Source of the DNA: Alphaproteobacteria bacterium
GTDB lineage: Bacteria; Pseudomonadota; Alphaproteobacteria; UBA8366; JADFVY01
Assembly (NCBI GenBank): GCA_029881615.1
Contig: JAOUMF010000074.1
Span: 1-7,784 of the forward strand
DNA length: 7,784 bases
Direction: 5' to 3'
Below the pieces are notes generated by a model. The model saw only the letters and a list, made by a program, of their open reading frames with translations, was not told the origin of the DNA and made no database searches. Shown here one piece after another: positions 1 to 5,899 of this stretch; positions within the stretch are counted from its first letter, which is position 1; each line of letters begins with the position of its first letter. The position numbers were made by a program, and so were the translations under genes.

Positions 1-453
1 GCCGCGGAATGCGAACGGCTGGAAAAGGTCGTCAAACTGATTCGCGATGCCGCGCCGAACCTGACGCTGACCGTCGATCCGGTCGAACATCGGGGTTTTG
101 AATATCAGACGGGACTCAGCTTTACGGTTTTTGCCCGCGGCGTGCGCGGCGAGATGGGGCGCGGCGGACGCTATCATGTAGCCGGGAACGGTGAACCGGC
201 GACCGGTTTCTCGCTGTTTCTGGACAGTGTATTGCGCGCGCTACCGCATCCCGACAATGGGCGCAGCCTCTACCTGCCACATGGCACGGATACTGCACAG
301 GGCTATGCCATACGTGAACAAGGCTGGATTACCATCGCGGGGCTGGCCCCCGAATCCAATCCGGCAGCCGAGGCGCGGCGGCTTGGCTGCACTCATATCC
401 TGCGGGATGAAGTCGTCGTCGAAGTTGACGACAGTCCCGACAATCAAACCTGA
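1..453 (+). CDS. hisZ: ATP phosphoribosyltransferase regulatory subunit HisZ, 3' part
   Basis: The gene enters from the left edge; the last 150 residues are visible and end at TGA. HisZ is a catalytically inactive paralogue of histidyl-tRNA synthetase. It binds short-form HisG and is needed for the first step of histidine biosynthesis, in the cytoplasm. Seen in the sequence: RGFEYQTGLSF (visible residues 31-41), matching the motif-2-like 'Y.tG..F' strand of the HisRS fold; GRGGRY (53-58); and ATGFSL with LDSVLRALP after it (67-82), the family's motif-3 region. The tail carries the usual short HisZ C-terminal domain and lacks the anticodon-binding domain of a true HisRS. purA follows 12 bases downstream in the same direction, an arrangement common in alphaproteobacteria that suggests one transcript. 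The family is clear; only the missing N-terminal part is unknown. Confidence 0.93.
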   Translation, partial: AAECERLEKVVKLIRDAAPNLTLTVDPVEHRGFEYQTGLSFTVFARGVRGEMGRGGRYHVAGNGEPATGFSLFLDSVLRALPHPDNGRSLYLPHGTDTAQGYAIREQGWITIAGLAPESNPAAEARRLGCTHILRDEVVVEVDDSPDNQT

Positions 454-465
454 GGTCACAACGCA

Positions 466-1758
466 ATGAGCAATGTGGTGGTCGTCGGCTCGCAGTGGGG
501 CGATGAAGGCAAGGGAAAGATCGTAGATTGGCTCAGCGAGAGAGCCGAATATGTCGTGCGTTTCCAGGGCGGGCATAATGCCGGCCATACCCTGGTCATC
601 GACGGCAAAACATACAAATTGAGCCTGCTGCCCTCGGGCATCGTGCGCGAAGGCAAGGTGTCCTTCATCGGCAATGGCGTGGTGGTGGACCCCTGGGCAC
701 TGCTGGACGAGATCGATCGCGCCCGCGAACTCGGTGTGGACGTGTCGCCCGAGCGCCTGAAGCTGGCCGAAAACGCGCCGTTGATCCTGCCGCTGCATCG
801 CGAGCTCGATCAGGCGCGCGAGGCTTCCAACACCGTCAAGAAGATCGGCACCACAGGGCGCGGCATCGGCCCGGCCTACGAAGACAAGGTTGCGCGCCGC
901 GCCATACGGGTCTGCGACCTGTCGGACCGCAAGGCGCTGGAAGCCAAGATCGATCGCCTGCTGGCGCATCACAATATCCTGCAGCGCGGCATGGGGCTGC
1001 CGGAGATCGACCGCAAGCAACTGCTGGGCCAGCTGCTGGAAATAGCGCCGCGCATTCTGCCCTATGCAACTAGCGTCTGGCAGGAACTGGATCGCGCCAA
1101 CAAGGCAGGCCGGCGTATCCTGTTCGAGGGCGCGCAGGGCTTCCTGCTGGATATCGACCACGGCACCTACCCCTTCGTCACATCGTCGAACACCGTGTCC
1201 GGCGCGGCCGCCGCGGGTTCGGGCATGGGACCGGGCAAGCTGGGCTATGTACTGGGCATCACCAAGGCCTATACCACGCGCGTTGGCGAAGGCCCCTTCC
1301 CCACCGAACTGGAAGATGAAGTCGGCCAGACGCTGGGCGAACGCGGACATGAATTCGGCACGGTCACGGGGCGCAAGCGGCGCTGCGGCTGGTTCGATGC
1401 GGTTCTGGTGCGCCAGGCCGTCAAGATCGGCGGCATCAACGGAATCGCGCTGACCAAGCTGGATGTGCTGGACGGGCTGAAAGAATTGAAGGTCTGTGTC
1501 GGTTACCGGGTCAATGGCCAGGAATTCGACCATTTCCCGTCGTCCATGGCAGACCAGGCGGCGGCCGAGCCTATCTACGAGACCATGGAAGGCTGGAGCG
1601 AGAGCACCGAAGGCGCCCGTTCCTGGGCCGATCTGCCCGCCACGACGGTAAAGTATATTCGCCGCATCGAAGAGTTGATCGAAGCCCCGGTTGCGATGGT
1701 ATCGACCAGCCCGGAACGCGACGACACCATCCTGGTGAAGGATCCGTTCGAAGGATAA
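466..1758 (+). CDS. purA: Adenylosuccinate synthetase PurA
   Basis: Complete 430-residue PurA, the usual bacterial length. It catalyses IMP + L-aspartate + GTP to adenylosuccinate + GDP + phosphate, the first committed step from IMP to AMP, in the cytosol. Motifs seen: the N-terminal P-loop-like [11 protein letters not shown] (residues 8-18) with catalytic Asp13; GGHNAGH (35-41) with catalytic His41; [13 protein letters not shown] (129-141); [12 protein letters not shown] (231-242); [13 protein letters not shown] (270-282); [10 protein letters not shown] (302-311); and TKLDVLDG (330-337), the NKxD-like guanine-recognition segment. The ATG at 466 is preceded by GAGG about 9 bases upstream and begins exactly at the conserved N-terminal beta strand, so the start is secure. 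It lies 12 bases after hisZ and is probably co-transcribed with it. All key residues are present and nothing is odd. Confidence 0.98.
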   Translation: MSNVVVVGSQWGDEGKGKIVDWLSERAEYVVRFQGGHNAGHTLVIDGKTYKLSLLPSGIVREGKVSFIGNGVVVDPWALLDEIDRARELGVDVSPERLKLAENAPLILPLHRELDQAREASNTVKKIGTTGRGIGPAYEDKVARRAIRVCDLSDRKALEAKIDRLLAHHNILQRGMGLPEIDRKQLLGQLLEIAPRILPYATSVWQELDRANKAGRRILFEGAQGFLLDIDHGTYPFVTSSNTVSGAAAAGSGMGPGKLGYVLGITKAYTTRVGEGPFPTELEDEVGQTLGERGHEFGTVTGRKRRCGWFDAVLVRQAVKIGGINGIALTKLDVLDGLKELKVCVGYRVNGQEFDHFPSSMADQAAAEPIYETMEGWSESTEGARSWADLPATTVKYIRRIEELIEAPVAMVSTSPERDDTILVKDPFEG

Positions 1759-1785
1759 GGCTACCCCGAAAACCTGTTTCGCGGG

Positions 1786-1800
1786 CCCCGTTTCGCGGGG
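1786..1800 (+). terminator. Possible weak hairpin after purA
   Basis: A CCCCG/CGGGG stem with loop TTTCG begins 28 bases after the purA stop. It overlaps a 10-base direct repeat, GTTTCGCGGG, at 1776-1785 and 1790-1799. There is no T-run after the stem, so it is not a classical intrinsic terminator. It may slow polymerase or stabilise the 3' end of the hisZ-purA message. The 70-base gap before the next gene shows no convincing promoter, so read-through into that gene is possible. Confidence 0.3.
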
Positions 1801-1828
1801 ACGCGCTTCATATTGTCAGGAGACTATT

Positions 1829-2248
1829 GTGAGCAATGTATTTCATATCGCCTTTCCGGTTCGCGATATCGCAGAAACCCGCCGCTTTTACGGCGAAATT
1901 CTCGGCTGCGGCGAAGGGCGCAGTGCCGACAGCTGGATCGATTTCAATCTGTACGGCCATCAGGTAGTCGCCCATCTCGATCCGGCCATGCGCGACGCTG
2001 TCGCGGTGCGTAACCCGGTCGATGGTCATGACGTGCCGGTGCCGCATTTCGGCGTGGTACTGGACTGGGACGAATGGCATAAGCTGGCCGACCGCCTGAA
2101 GGCCGCGGGCACCGAATTCGTCATCGAACCCTATATCCGCTTCAAGGGAGAAGTCGGCGAACAGGCCACCATGTTCTTCATGGATCCGTCAGGCAACGCG
2201 CTGGAGTTCAAGTCCTTCAAGGACATGAGCCAGCTGTTCGCGGCCTGA
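1829..2248 (+). CDS. VOC family (glyoxalase/bleomycin-resistance fold) protein
   Basis: A 139-residue vicinal-oxygen-chelate protein with two beta-alpha-beta-beta-beta modules. The first opens with [18 protein letters not shown] (5-22) and the second with [20 protein letters not shown] (71-90). Likely metal ligands of the 2-His-1-carboxylate type are His6, His73 and Glu126, the last in the C-terminal [10 protein letters not shown] motif (119-128), so a metal-dependent enzyme is plausible. The motifs [15 protein letters not shown] (36-50) and [18 protein letters not shown] (103-120) are characteristic of a widespread proteobacterial subgroup annotated only as VOC or dioxygenase-like; I know of no settled substrate. 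The start is GTG at 1829, supported by AGGAGA at 1818-1823 and by homology starting at the first strand. It stands alone between purA and convergent rpoH. A specific label such as glyoxalase I or fosfomycin resistance is not justified. Confidence 0.9.
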   Translation: MSNVFHIAFPVRDIAETRRFYGEILGCGEGRSADSWIDFNLYGHQVVAHLDPAMRDAVAVRNPVDGHDVPVPHFGVVLDWDEWHKLADRLKAAGTEFVIEPYIRFKGEVGEQATMFFMDPSGNALEFKSFKDMSQLFAA

Positions 2249-2260
2249 GAACATAAAGAT

Positions 2261-2368
2261 CTACCTCTCCAGACAGATTTCAGCCCTGACGTGCCTTGCC
2301 CGTTCGCCGAGCTTGTACTCGGCGGCAAATGCCAACTCCTTCGCCCCGATGAGGCGATTGAGAAACAT
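2261..2368 (-). CDS. Doubtful 35-residue small ORF beyond the rpoH terminator
   Basis: An ATG at 2368 opens a 35-codon frame ending in TAG at 2261. The product starts MFLNRLIGAKELAFAAEYKL and ends in a basic stretch with RARHVRAEICLER. Codon third positions are mostly G or C and the composition looks protein-like. CAGG lies about 8 bases before the ATG as a weak ribosome-binding site. Against it: it lies beyond the strong rpoH terminator, no promoter is visible, and I do not recognise a family. A strong inverted repeat falls inside it, so part of its apparent coding bias may come from that structure. It could equally be a decayed gene end or chance. Confidence 0.22.
   Translation of the reverse strand: MFLNRLIGAKELAFAAEYKLGERARHVRAEICLER
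2296..2328. repeat. Strong two-part inverted repeat in the VOC-rpoH convergent gap
   Basis: CGCCGAG (2305-2311) and CTCGGCG (2318-2324) form a perfect 7-base stem around loop CTTGTA. TTGCC (2296-2300) and GGCAA (2324-2328) can extend it as an outer stem with a one-sided 5-base bulge, if G2324 pairs in the outer rather than the inner stem. No T-run follows on either strand, so it is not a typical intrinsic terminator. It begins about 50 bases after the VOC stop and may mark the 3' end of that transcript, act as a processing barrier, or be a protein-binding site. Confidence 0.5.
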
Positions 2369-2394
2369 TTCAGGACCTGAACGCGGTAATGGAA

Positions 2395-2423
2395 ATAAAA
2401 AAGGGGGCTTGCCGCCCCCTTTT
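2395..2423 (-). terminator. Intrinsic (Rho-independent) terminator of rpoH
   Basis: Read on the minus strand just after the rpoH TAA, AAAAGGGGGC, loop GGCAA and GCCCCCTTTT form a 10-base-pair perfect stem (plus-strand arms 2399-2408 and 2414-2423). It is followed by TTATTT, giving a near-continuous U-tract. The G/C core plus U-tail is the classical form. On the plus strand the tail is only TTTT then GG, so termination of VOC transcripts here would be weaker but possible. Confidence 0.92.
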
Positions 2424-2426
2424 GGA

Positions 2427-3320
2427 TTATGAAAATTCGGCGATCGGCAGGCGCTGATCGCGGGCGGCATTGCGCATGTTCTTCTGCAGCTTTTCGAAAG
2501 CGCGAACCTCGATCTGGCGCACCCGTTCACGGCTGATATCATAGACCTTGCTGAGATCTTCCAGCGTCGACGGTTCATCCTTCAGGCGCCGTTCGGTCAG
2601 GATATGGCGCTCGCGCTCGTTCAGCGTGCTCATGGCGTCGGTCAGCAGCGCGCGGCGCTTGTCCATTTCGTCCGCCTCGGCGATCATGACTTCCTGGTTG
2701 TCGGACTCATCTTCCAGCCAGTCCATCCATTCGCCGTCACCGTCCTGGCGCAAGGGCGCATTGAGCGAATGATCGCCGCCTGACAGACGCCGGTTCATGC
2801 TGACGACATCCGCCTCGCTGACGCCCAGCGTGGTCGCAATCTTCTCGACGCTTTCAGGAGGCATATCGCCATCGTCGATTTCGCGCAGCTGTCCCTTAAG
2901 GCGTCGCAAATTGAAAAACAGCTTCTTTTGCGCCGCCGTGGTGCCCATTTTCACCAGCGACCAGCTATGCAGGATATATTCCTGGATCGAGGCGCGAATC
3001 CACCACATGGCATAGGTCGCCAGACGGAATCCGCGCTCGGGATCGAAGCGTTTGACCGCCTGCATCATGCCGACATTGCCTTCCGAGATCAGCTCGGCGA
3101 CCGGCAGCCCATAGCCGCGATAGCCCATGGCGATCTTGGCCACCAGCCGCAGGTGGCTGGTCACCATCCGCGATGCCGCATCGGCATCCTCATGCTCCCG
3201 CCAACGCTTGGCAAGCATGTATTCTTCCTCCGGCTGCAGCATCGGAAACTTCCGGATTTCCTGCAAATAGCGCTGAAGGTTGCCATCGGGACTAACAACG
3301 ATGCTTGGTACTGATGCCAT
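2427..3320 (-). CDS. rpoH: RNA polymerase heat-shock sigma factor RpoH (sigma-32)
   Basis: A 297-residue group-3 sigma factor that directs RNA polymerase to heat-shock promoters (chaperones, proteases). Domains, numbered from the chosen start: region 1.2 around residues 14-45; region 2 with HLRLVAKIAMGYRGYGLP (56-73), LISEGNVGMMQAVKRFDP (78-95) and region 2.3-2.4 GFRLATYAMWWIRASIQEYI (97-116); the diagnostic RpoH box QKKLFFNLRR (131-140), which separates it from RpoD; region 3; and region 4.2 helix-turn-helix STLEDLSKVYDISRERVRQIE (251-271). An ATG 33 bases further upstream (3353) is in frame but has no ribosome-binding site, while AAGGAG lies 11 bases before the ATG at 3320, so I use 3320. 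The gene is monocistronic or downstream of rluD, with its own likely heat-shock promoter and a strong terminator. Alphaproteobacteria often carry two rpoH copies; which one this is cannot be told. Confidence 0.96.
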   Translation of the reverse strand: MASVPSIVVSPDGNLQRYLQEIRKFPMLQPEEEYMLAKRWREHEDADAASRMVTSHLRLVAKIAMGYRGYGLPVAELISEGNVGMMQAVKRFDPERGFRLATYAMWWIRASIQEYILHSWSLVKMGTTAAQKKLFFNLRRLKGQLREIDDGDMPPESVEKIATTLGVSEADVVSMNRRLSGGDHSLNAPLRQDGDGEWMDWLEDESDNQEVMIAEADEMDKRRALLTDAMSTLNERERHILTERRLKDEPSTLEDLSKVYDISRERVRQIEVRAFEKLQKNMRNAARDQRLPIAEFS

Positions 3321-3331
3321 GACGAGGCTGT

Positions 3332-3337
3332 CTCCTT
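3332..3337 (-). promoter_or_regulatory. Ribosome-binding site deciding the rpoH start
   Basis: AAGGAG on the minus strand, 11 bases before the ATG at 3320. It lies inside the reading frame of the upstream ATG (3353), which itself has no purine-rich site. This favours the shorter protein. Confidence 0.65.
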
Positions 3338-3356
3338 GCTGTTCGGACCACATTAT

Positions 3357-3383
3357 TGGCCCGGGCCATGGCCAGTTGGGCCA
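3357..3383. repeat. GC-rich overlapping palindromes in the rpoH leader
   Basis: GGCCCGGGCC (3358-3367) and GGCCATGGCC (3364-3373) are perfect 10-base palindromes sharing four bases. TGGCCC (3357-3362) and GGGCCA (3378-3383) form a further inverted repeat around them. In the rpoH leader RNA these would form a stable stem about 20 bases upstream of the ribosome-binding site. They may be a transcript structure or a protein-binding site; no known motif is recognised. Confidence 0.45.
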
Positions 3384-3450
3384 CGGCAGGGTCTTATATC
3401 ACAAAAACCTAATGTAGTGCGGAAATCTTGTCTTCAGCCTCCCGCCCCTC

Positions 3451-3468
3451 ACTGCGAACAAACGCAGT
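3451..3468. repeat. Perfect 6-base inverted repeat at the expected 5' end of rpoH mRNA
   Basis: ACTGCG (3451-3456) and CGCAGT (3463-3468) flank a six-base spacer. Read on the minus strand, it lies about 20 bases after the rluD stop and only a few bases after the predicted -10 element, so it would sit at or next to the transcript start. It lacks a U-tail, so it is not a good rluD terminator. An operator or a 5' stabilising hairpin are both possible. Confidence 0.5.
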
Positions 3469-3472
3469 ACAT

Positions 3473-3504
3473 CCTATATAGGTAGTGGTCATACGGTTTC
3501 CAAG
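3473..3504 (-). promoter_or_regulatory. Predicted sigma-32 (RpoH)-type promoter of rpoH
   Basis: On the minus strand, CTTGGA (plus positions 3499-3504) is followed by a 16-base spacer and CCTATATAGG (3473-3482). The consensus I know for alphaproteobacterial heat-shock promoters is CTTGAA, about 17-18 bases, then CYTATNTNNG. The -35 matches 5 of 6, the -10 matches every fixed position, and the spacer is one base short. Transcription would start near 3466, giving a leader of about 145 bases. The -35 lies inside the last codons of rluD. Autoregulated rpoH promoters are known in Caulobacter and Agrobacterium, so the role fits. Confidence 0.62.
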
Positions 3505-4466
3505 ATGTCGCACAGTTTTTTCATATCGTCGGGCAGTTCAGTCTCGAAACTCAACTCTTCCCCGCTTTCGGGATGTTCGAACGCCAGCAACCTTGCATGC
3601 AACGCCTGACGGGGGAATTCCCGCAAGGCCCGCACCACCTCGTCGGGCAACCCCTTGATTCGTCCCTTCGTGGCCCGGCCATAAAGCGGATCACCGACCA
3701 ATGGATACCCGGCATGGGCCATATGCACCCGCACCTGATGCGTCCGTCCGGTTTCCAGCCGGCATTCGACCAGACTGGCCCAAACCCCGTATCGCTTCAC
3801 GATCCGATAGTTCGTGGCGGCGGTTTTGCCCTTGCCTTCCCTTACCACCGCCATTTTCTTCCGATTCCGCGGATCACGACCGATATTACCCTCGATCCGA
3901 TCCTGGCTGGGCATGGGCATTCCCCAGACCACGGCCAGATAGGCACGCTCGGCCGTGCGTTTTTCGAACTGGCGCGACAATGCGTGATGGGCGAGGTCAG
4001 TCTTGGCCGCCACCATGACGCCGCTGGTGTCCTTGTCCAGCCGGTGCACGATGCCGGGGCGGCGCACGCCCCCTATTCCAGACAGACTATCCCCGCAATG
4101 GGCGATCAGCGCATTGACCAAGGTCAAATCCGGGTTGCCGGGCGCGGGATGAACCACCAGGCCGGCCGGCTTGTTTATTACGATCAGTTCCGAATCCTCA
4201 TACAGGATTTCCATCGGGATATCCTGCCCCACCGGTTCGTAAGGCGCGGCCTCCGGCACCTGCGTGGCAAAGGTCTGTCCGTGTTTGACCCGGTATGAAG
4301 GCTCGGTTATGGTCGCGCCGTCCGCGCTCACCCGCCCTTCCTCGATCAGCGCCTTAAGGCGGCTGCGGGAAAGATCGGGATGGCACGCGGCCAGGACACG
4401 GTCGAGCCTTTGCCCGACCTGGTCTTCCTCAATCCTGTGGGTCAATATTTTCGCTGGCGACGTCAT
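3489..4466 (-). CDS. rluD: 23S rRNA pseudouridine synthase, RluD/RluA family
   Basis: A 325-residue RluA-family enzyme; E. coli RluD is about the same length. It isomerises uridine to pseudouridine in RNA; RluD acts on helix 69 of 23S rRNA during 50S assembly. Domains: N-terminal S4 RNA-binding domain (about 14-75, with GQRLDRVLA and SRSRLKALIEEGRV) and catalytic domain with INKPAGLVVHP (97-107), HRLDKDTSG (141-149; catalytic Asp144) and RTHQVRVHMAH (241-251). The S4 domain and close resemblance favour RluD over the S4-less RluA, but RluC cannot be excluded. Start: in-frame ATGs also exist at 4493 and 4535. None has a good ribosome-binding site; 4466 puts the S4 domain at the usual distance from the N-terminus and avoids overlap with the divergent gene, so the exact start is uncertain. 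It lies upstream of rpoH on the same strand, and its 3' end carries the predicted rpoH -35. Confidence 0.93.
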   Translation of the reverse strand: MTSPAKILTHRIEEDQVGQRLDRVLAACHPDLSRSRLKALIEEGRVSADGATITEPSYRVKHGQTFATQVPEAAPYEPVGQDIPMEILYEDSELIVINKPAGLVVHPAPGNPDLTLVNALIAHCGDSLSGIGGVRRPGIVHRLDKDTSGVMVAAKTDLAHHALSRQFEKRTAERAYLAVVWGMPMPSQDRIEGNIGRDPRNRKKMAVVREGKGKTAATNYRIVKRYGVWASLVECRLETGRTHQVRVHMAHAGYPLVGDPLYGRATKGRIKGLPDEVVRALREFPRQALHARLLAFEHPESGEELSFETELPDDMKKLCDILETV

Positions 4467-4491
4467 TTCGGAGCCGACACTGGGCAAATCC

Positions 4492-4845
4492 ATGCAAGCA
4501 CTCAAATCTCTGGTAATTTTTCTGGGCGTACTCATCGTAATCGGGATGGGGGTTCTCGCCTACGGGATAATGCTGAAATTCGAAAAATGGCAGGCGAAAA
4601 AGGACGAAGAGGCCTCTCCGCCGTCTATTTCCGCTCCGGCGCCCGTCATTACAGGCGCCTGGACGGGCGATCTGCGGGTCACCGTCCCCGCGGGAGCACG
4701 GGTGAGCGAGACGATCGTCGCCGACGGCCGGATGATCGTACGGCTTTCCCTGGCGGACGACAGCCAGCGCTTCCTGATTTTCGATCTGGGCACGGGTCGG
4801 CAGTTGGGTGCCATCGACCTTCAGCCGGAGAGCAGCGCACAATGA
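4492..4845 (+). CDS. Small single-helix membrane protein, DUF6476-like
   Basis: A 117-residue protein. Residues 5-28 form one hydrophobic helix (LVIFLGVLIVIGMGVLAYGIM core). A charged segment (KFEKWQAKKDEE, 29-40) and a Pro/Ser/Ala linker (41-55) follow, then a compact beta-rich C-terminus with RMIVRLSLADD and RFLIFDLGTGRQLGAIDL (80-110). I infer an N-terminally anchored inner-membrane protein; whether the C-terminus faces periplasm or cytoplasm is not certain. Small proteins of this layout beside rluD and rpoH are known in alphaproteobacteria as DUF6476, and the RIVRL...LDPxTGxxLG pattern fits, but I assign this from memory and no function is known. The start at 4492 begins directly at the membrane helix, 25 bases from the rluD start on the opposite strand; no strong ribosome-binding site is seen. 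Its stop overlaps the next gene as ATGA. Confidence 0.8.
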   Translation: MQALKSLVIFLGVLIVIGMGVLAYGIMLKFEKWQAKKDEEASPPSISAPAPVITGAWTGDLRVTVPAGARVSETIVADGRMIVRLSLADDSQRFLIFDLGTGRQLGAIDLQPESSAQ

Positions 4846-5894
4846 ACTTCGCCAGCGACAACACCGCCGGCTTTTCGCCGGAAATGCTTGAGGCCCTGGT
4901 CCGCGCCAACGAAGGCCGCGCCATGCCCTATGGAAACGACGATGTGACGGCCCGAGTCAAAGGCCGCATCGCCGAGATCTTCGAAACCGAGGTCGAAGTC
5001 TTCCCGGTCGCCACGGGCACCGCTGCCAACGCGCTGTCGCTATCGCTATTGGCGCCGGCATGGGGGGCTATCTGGTGCCACCCGGAAAGCCATGTAAATA
5101 CCGACGAGTGCGCCGCGCCCGAGTTCTATACCGGCGGCGGAAAGCTGATCCCGGTGCCGGGGGAGCATGGCAAAATATCGGCGGACGGACTGGCAAAGTC
5201 GCTGGAATATGCCGGGCATCGCGGCGTGCATGAAGCCCTGCCCTCGGCCGTGACCATCAGTCAGGCCAGCGAAGCCGGAACCATATACACACCCGATGAA
5301 ATCGCCGCGATTTCCGAACTCTGCCGGTCCCGCGACCTGGGCTTGCATATGGATGGCGCACGCTTCGCCAATGCCCTTGTTACATTGGATTGCAGCCCGG
5401 CTGAAGCGACCTGGAAGGCGGGCGTCGATATCCTGTCCTTCGGCGCCACCAAGAACGGCGCGCTGGCCGCCGAAGCAATCGTAATCTTCACCGAAAAACT
5501 GCGCAACCGCGCAGCCGAAATCGGCTTCCGGCGCAAGCGGGCAGCTCATCTTTTCTCCAAGATGCGGTTTCTGTCGGCCCAGTTGGATGTCTATCTGGCC
5601 GACGATTTGTGGCTGCGCAGCGCACGGCACGCCAATGCCATGGCGGCAGGATTGGCGAAGGGGCTGACCGCCCTGCCAGGCGTGCAATTGACCCACCCTG
5701 TGGAAGCCAATGAACTGTTCCCCGCGGTCCCGGCAGCTATTCGCGACGGATTGCGAAAGGATGGATTCGAATTTTACGACTGGCCCGACGCCGGCCCCGA
5801 CGGCATTCGTCTGATCTGTGCCTTCGACACGCGCGAGGATGATGTGGAGGCCTTCCTGAAATCCGCCCGCTTCCACGCCGACGCGGCGGCGTAG
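4842..5894 (+). CDS. ltaE: Low-specificity L-threonine aldolase (PLP enzyme)
   Basis: A 350-residue fold-type-I PLP enzyme that cleaves L-threonine or L-allo-threonine to glycine and acetaldehyde. Seen: the N-terminal FASDNTAGFSPEMLEAL (3-19); YGNDDVT (30-36); the phosphate loop ATGTAAN (57-63); ESHVNTDECAAPEFY (82-96), with His84 as the likely ring-stacking residue; HMDGARFANA (169-178), with Asp171 for the pyridine nitrogen and Arg174 for the substrate carboxylate; SFGATKNG (199-206), with Lys204 as the Schiff-base lysine; and SKMRFLSAQ (239-247). The overall pattern matches the Pseudomonas low-specificity enzyme more closely than E. coli LtaE. The ATG at 4842 overlaps the upstream stop (ATGA), and GGAG lies 11 bases before it, so translation is probably coupled to the small membrane protein. 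A long upstream in-frame extension is ignored because it would overlap that gene and has no homology. The stop is 5 bases from the convergent oxygenase gene's stop. Confidence 0.94.
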   Translation: MNFASDNTAGFSPEMLEALVRANEGRAMPYGNDDVTARVKGRIAEIFETEVEVFPVATGTAANALSLSLLAPAWGAIWCHPESHVNTDECAAPEFYTGGGKLIPVPGEHGKISADGLAKSLEYAGHRGVHEALPSAVTISQASEAGTIYTPDEIAAISELCRSRDLGLHMDGARFANALVTLDCSPAEATWKAGVDILSFGATKNGALAAEAIVIFTEKLRNRAAEIGFRRKRAAHLFSKMRFLSAQLDVYLADDLWLRSARHANAMAAGLAKGLTALPGVQLTHPVEANELFPAVPAAIRDGLRKDGFEFYDWPDAGPDGIRLICAFDTREDDVEAFLKSARFHADAAA

Positions 5895-5899
5895 GCCGT

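Noticed and set aside
241..1533. 430-codon open frame on the minus strand, antisense to purA and coincidentally the same length as PurA
   Set aside because: It is a shadow of high-GC codon use in purA. The translation is Gln/Ala/Arg-rich without recognisable motifs, while every PurA motif is present on the plus strand.
3321..3353. rpoH starting at the upstream ATG (3353)
   Set aside because: There is no ribosome-binding site before it, while AAGGAG lies correctly for the ATG at 3320.
3291..3370. 25-codon minus-strand upstream ORF (ATG at 3370) overlapping the rpoH start out of frame
   Set aside because: It has no ribosome-binding site, and its start falls in the GC palindrome, so it is probably chance.
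3380..3450. Possible sigma-70 promoter (CTGAAG, 17 bases, CATTAG; or a TATAAG element) for rpoH on the minus strand
   Set aside because: The matches are weak, at about half the consensus positions, and clearly poorer than the heat-shock-type promoter upstream.
3573..4298. 241-codon plus-strand frame antisense to rluD
   Set aside because: The rluD frame carries all catalytic motifs; the antisense translation has no family features and no ribosome-binding site.
4380..4841. In-frame 154-codon extension of the threonine aldolase upstream of 4842
   Set aside because: It would run through the small membrane protein gene and the rluD 5' end. The homology begins at 4842, where a ribosome-binding site and ATGA junction exist.
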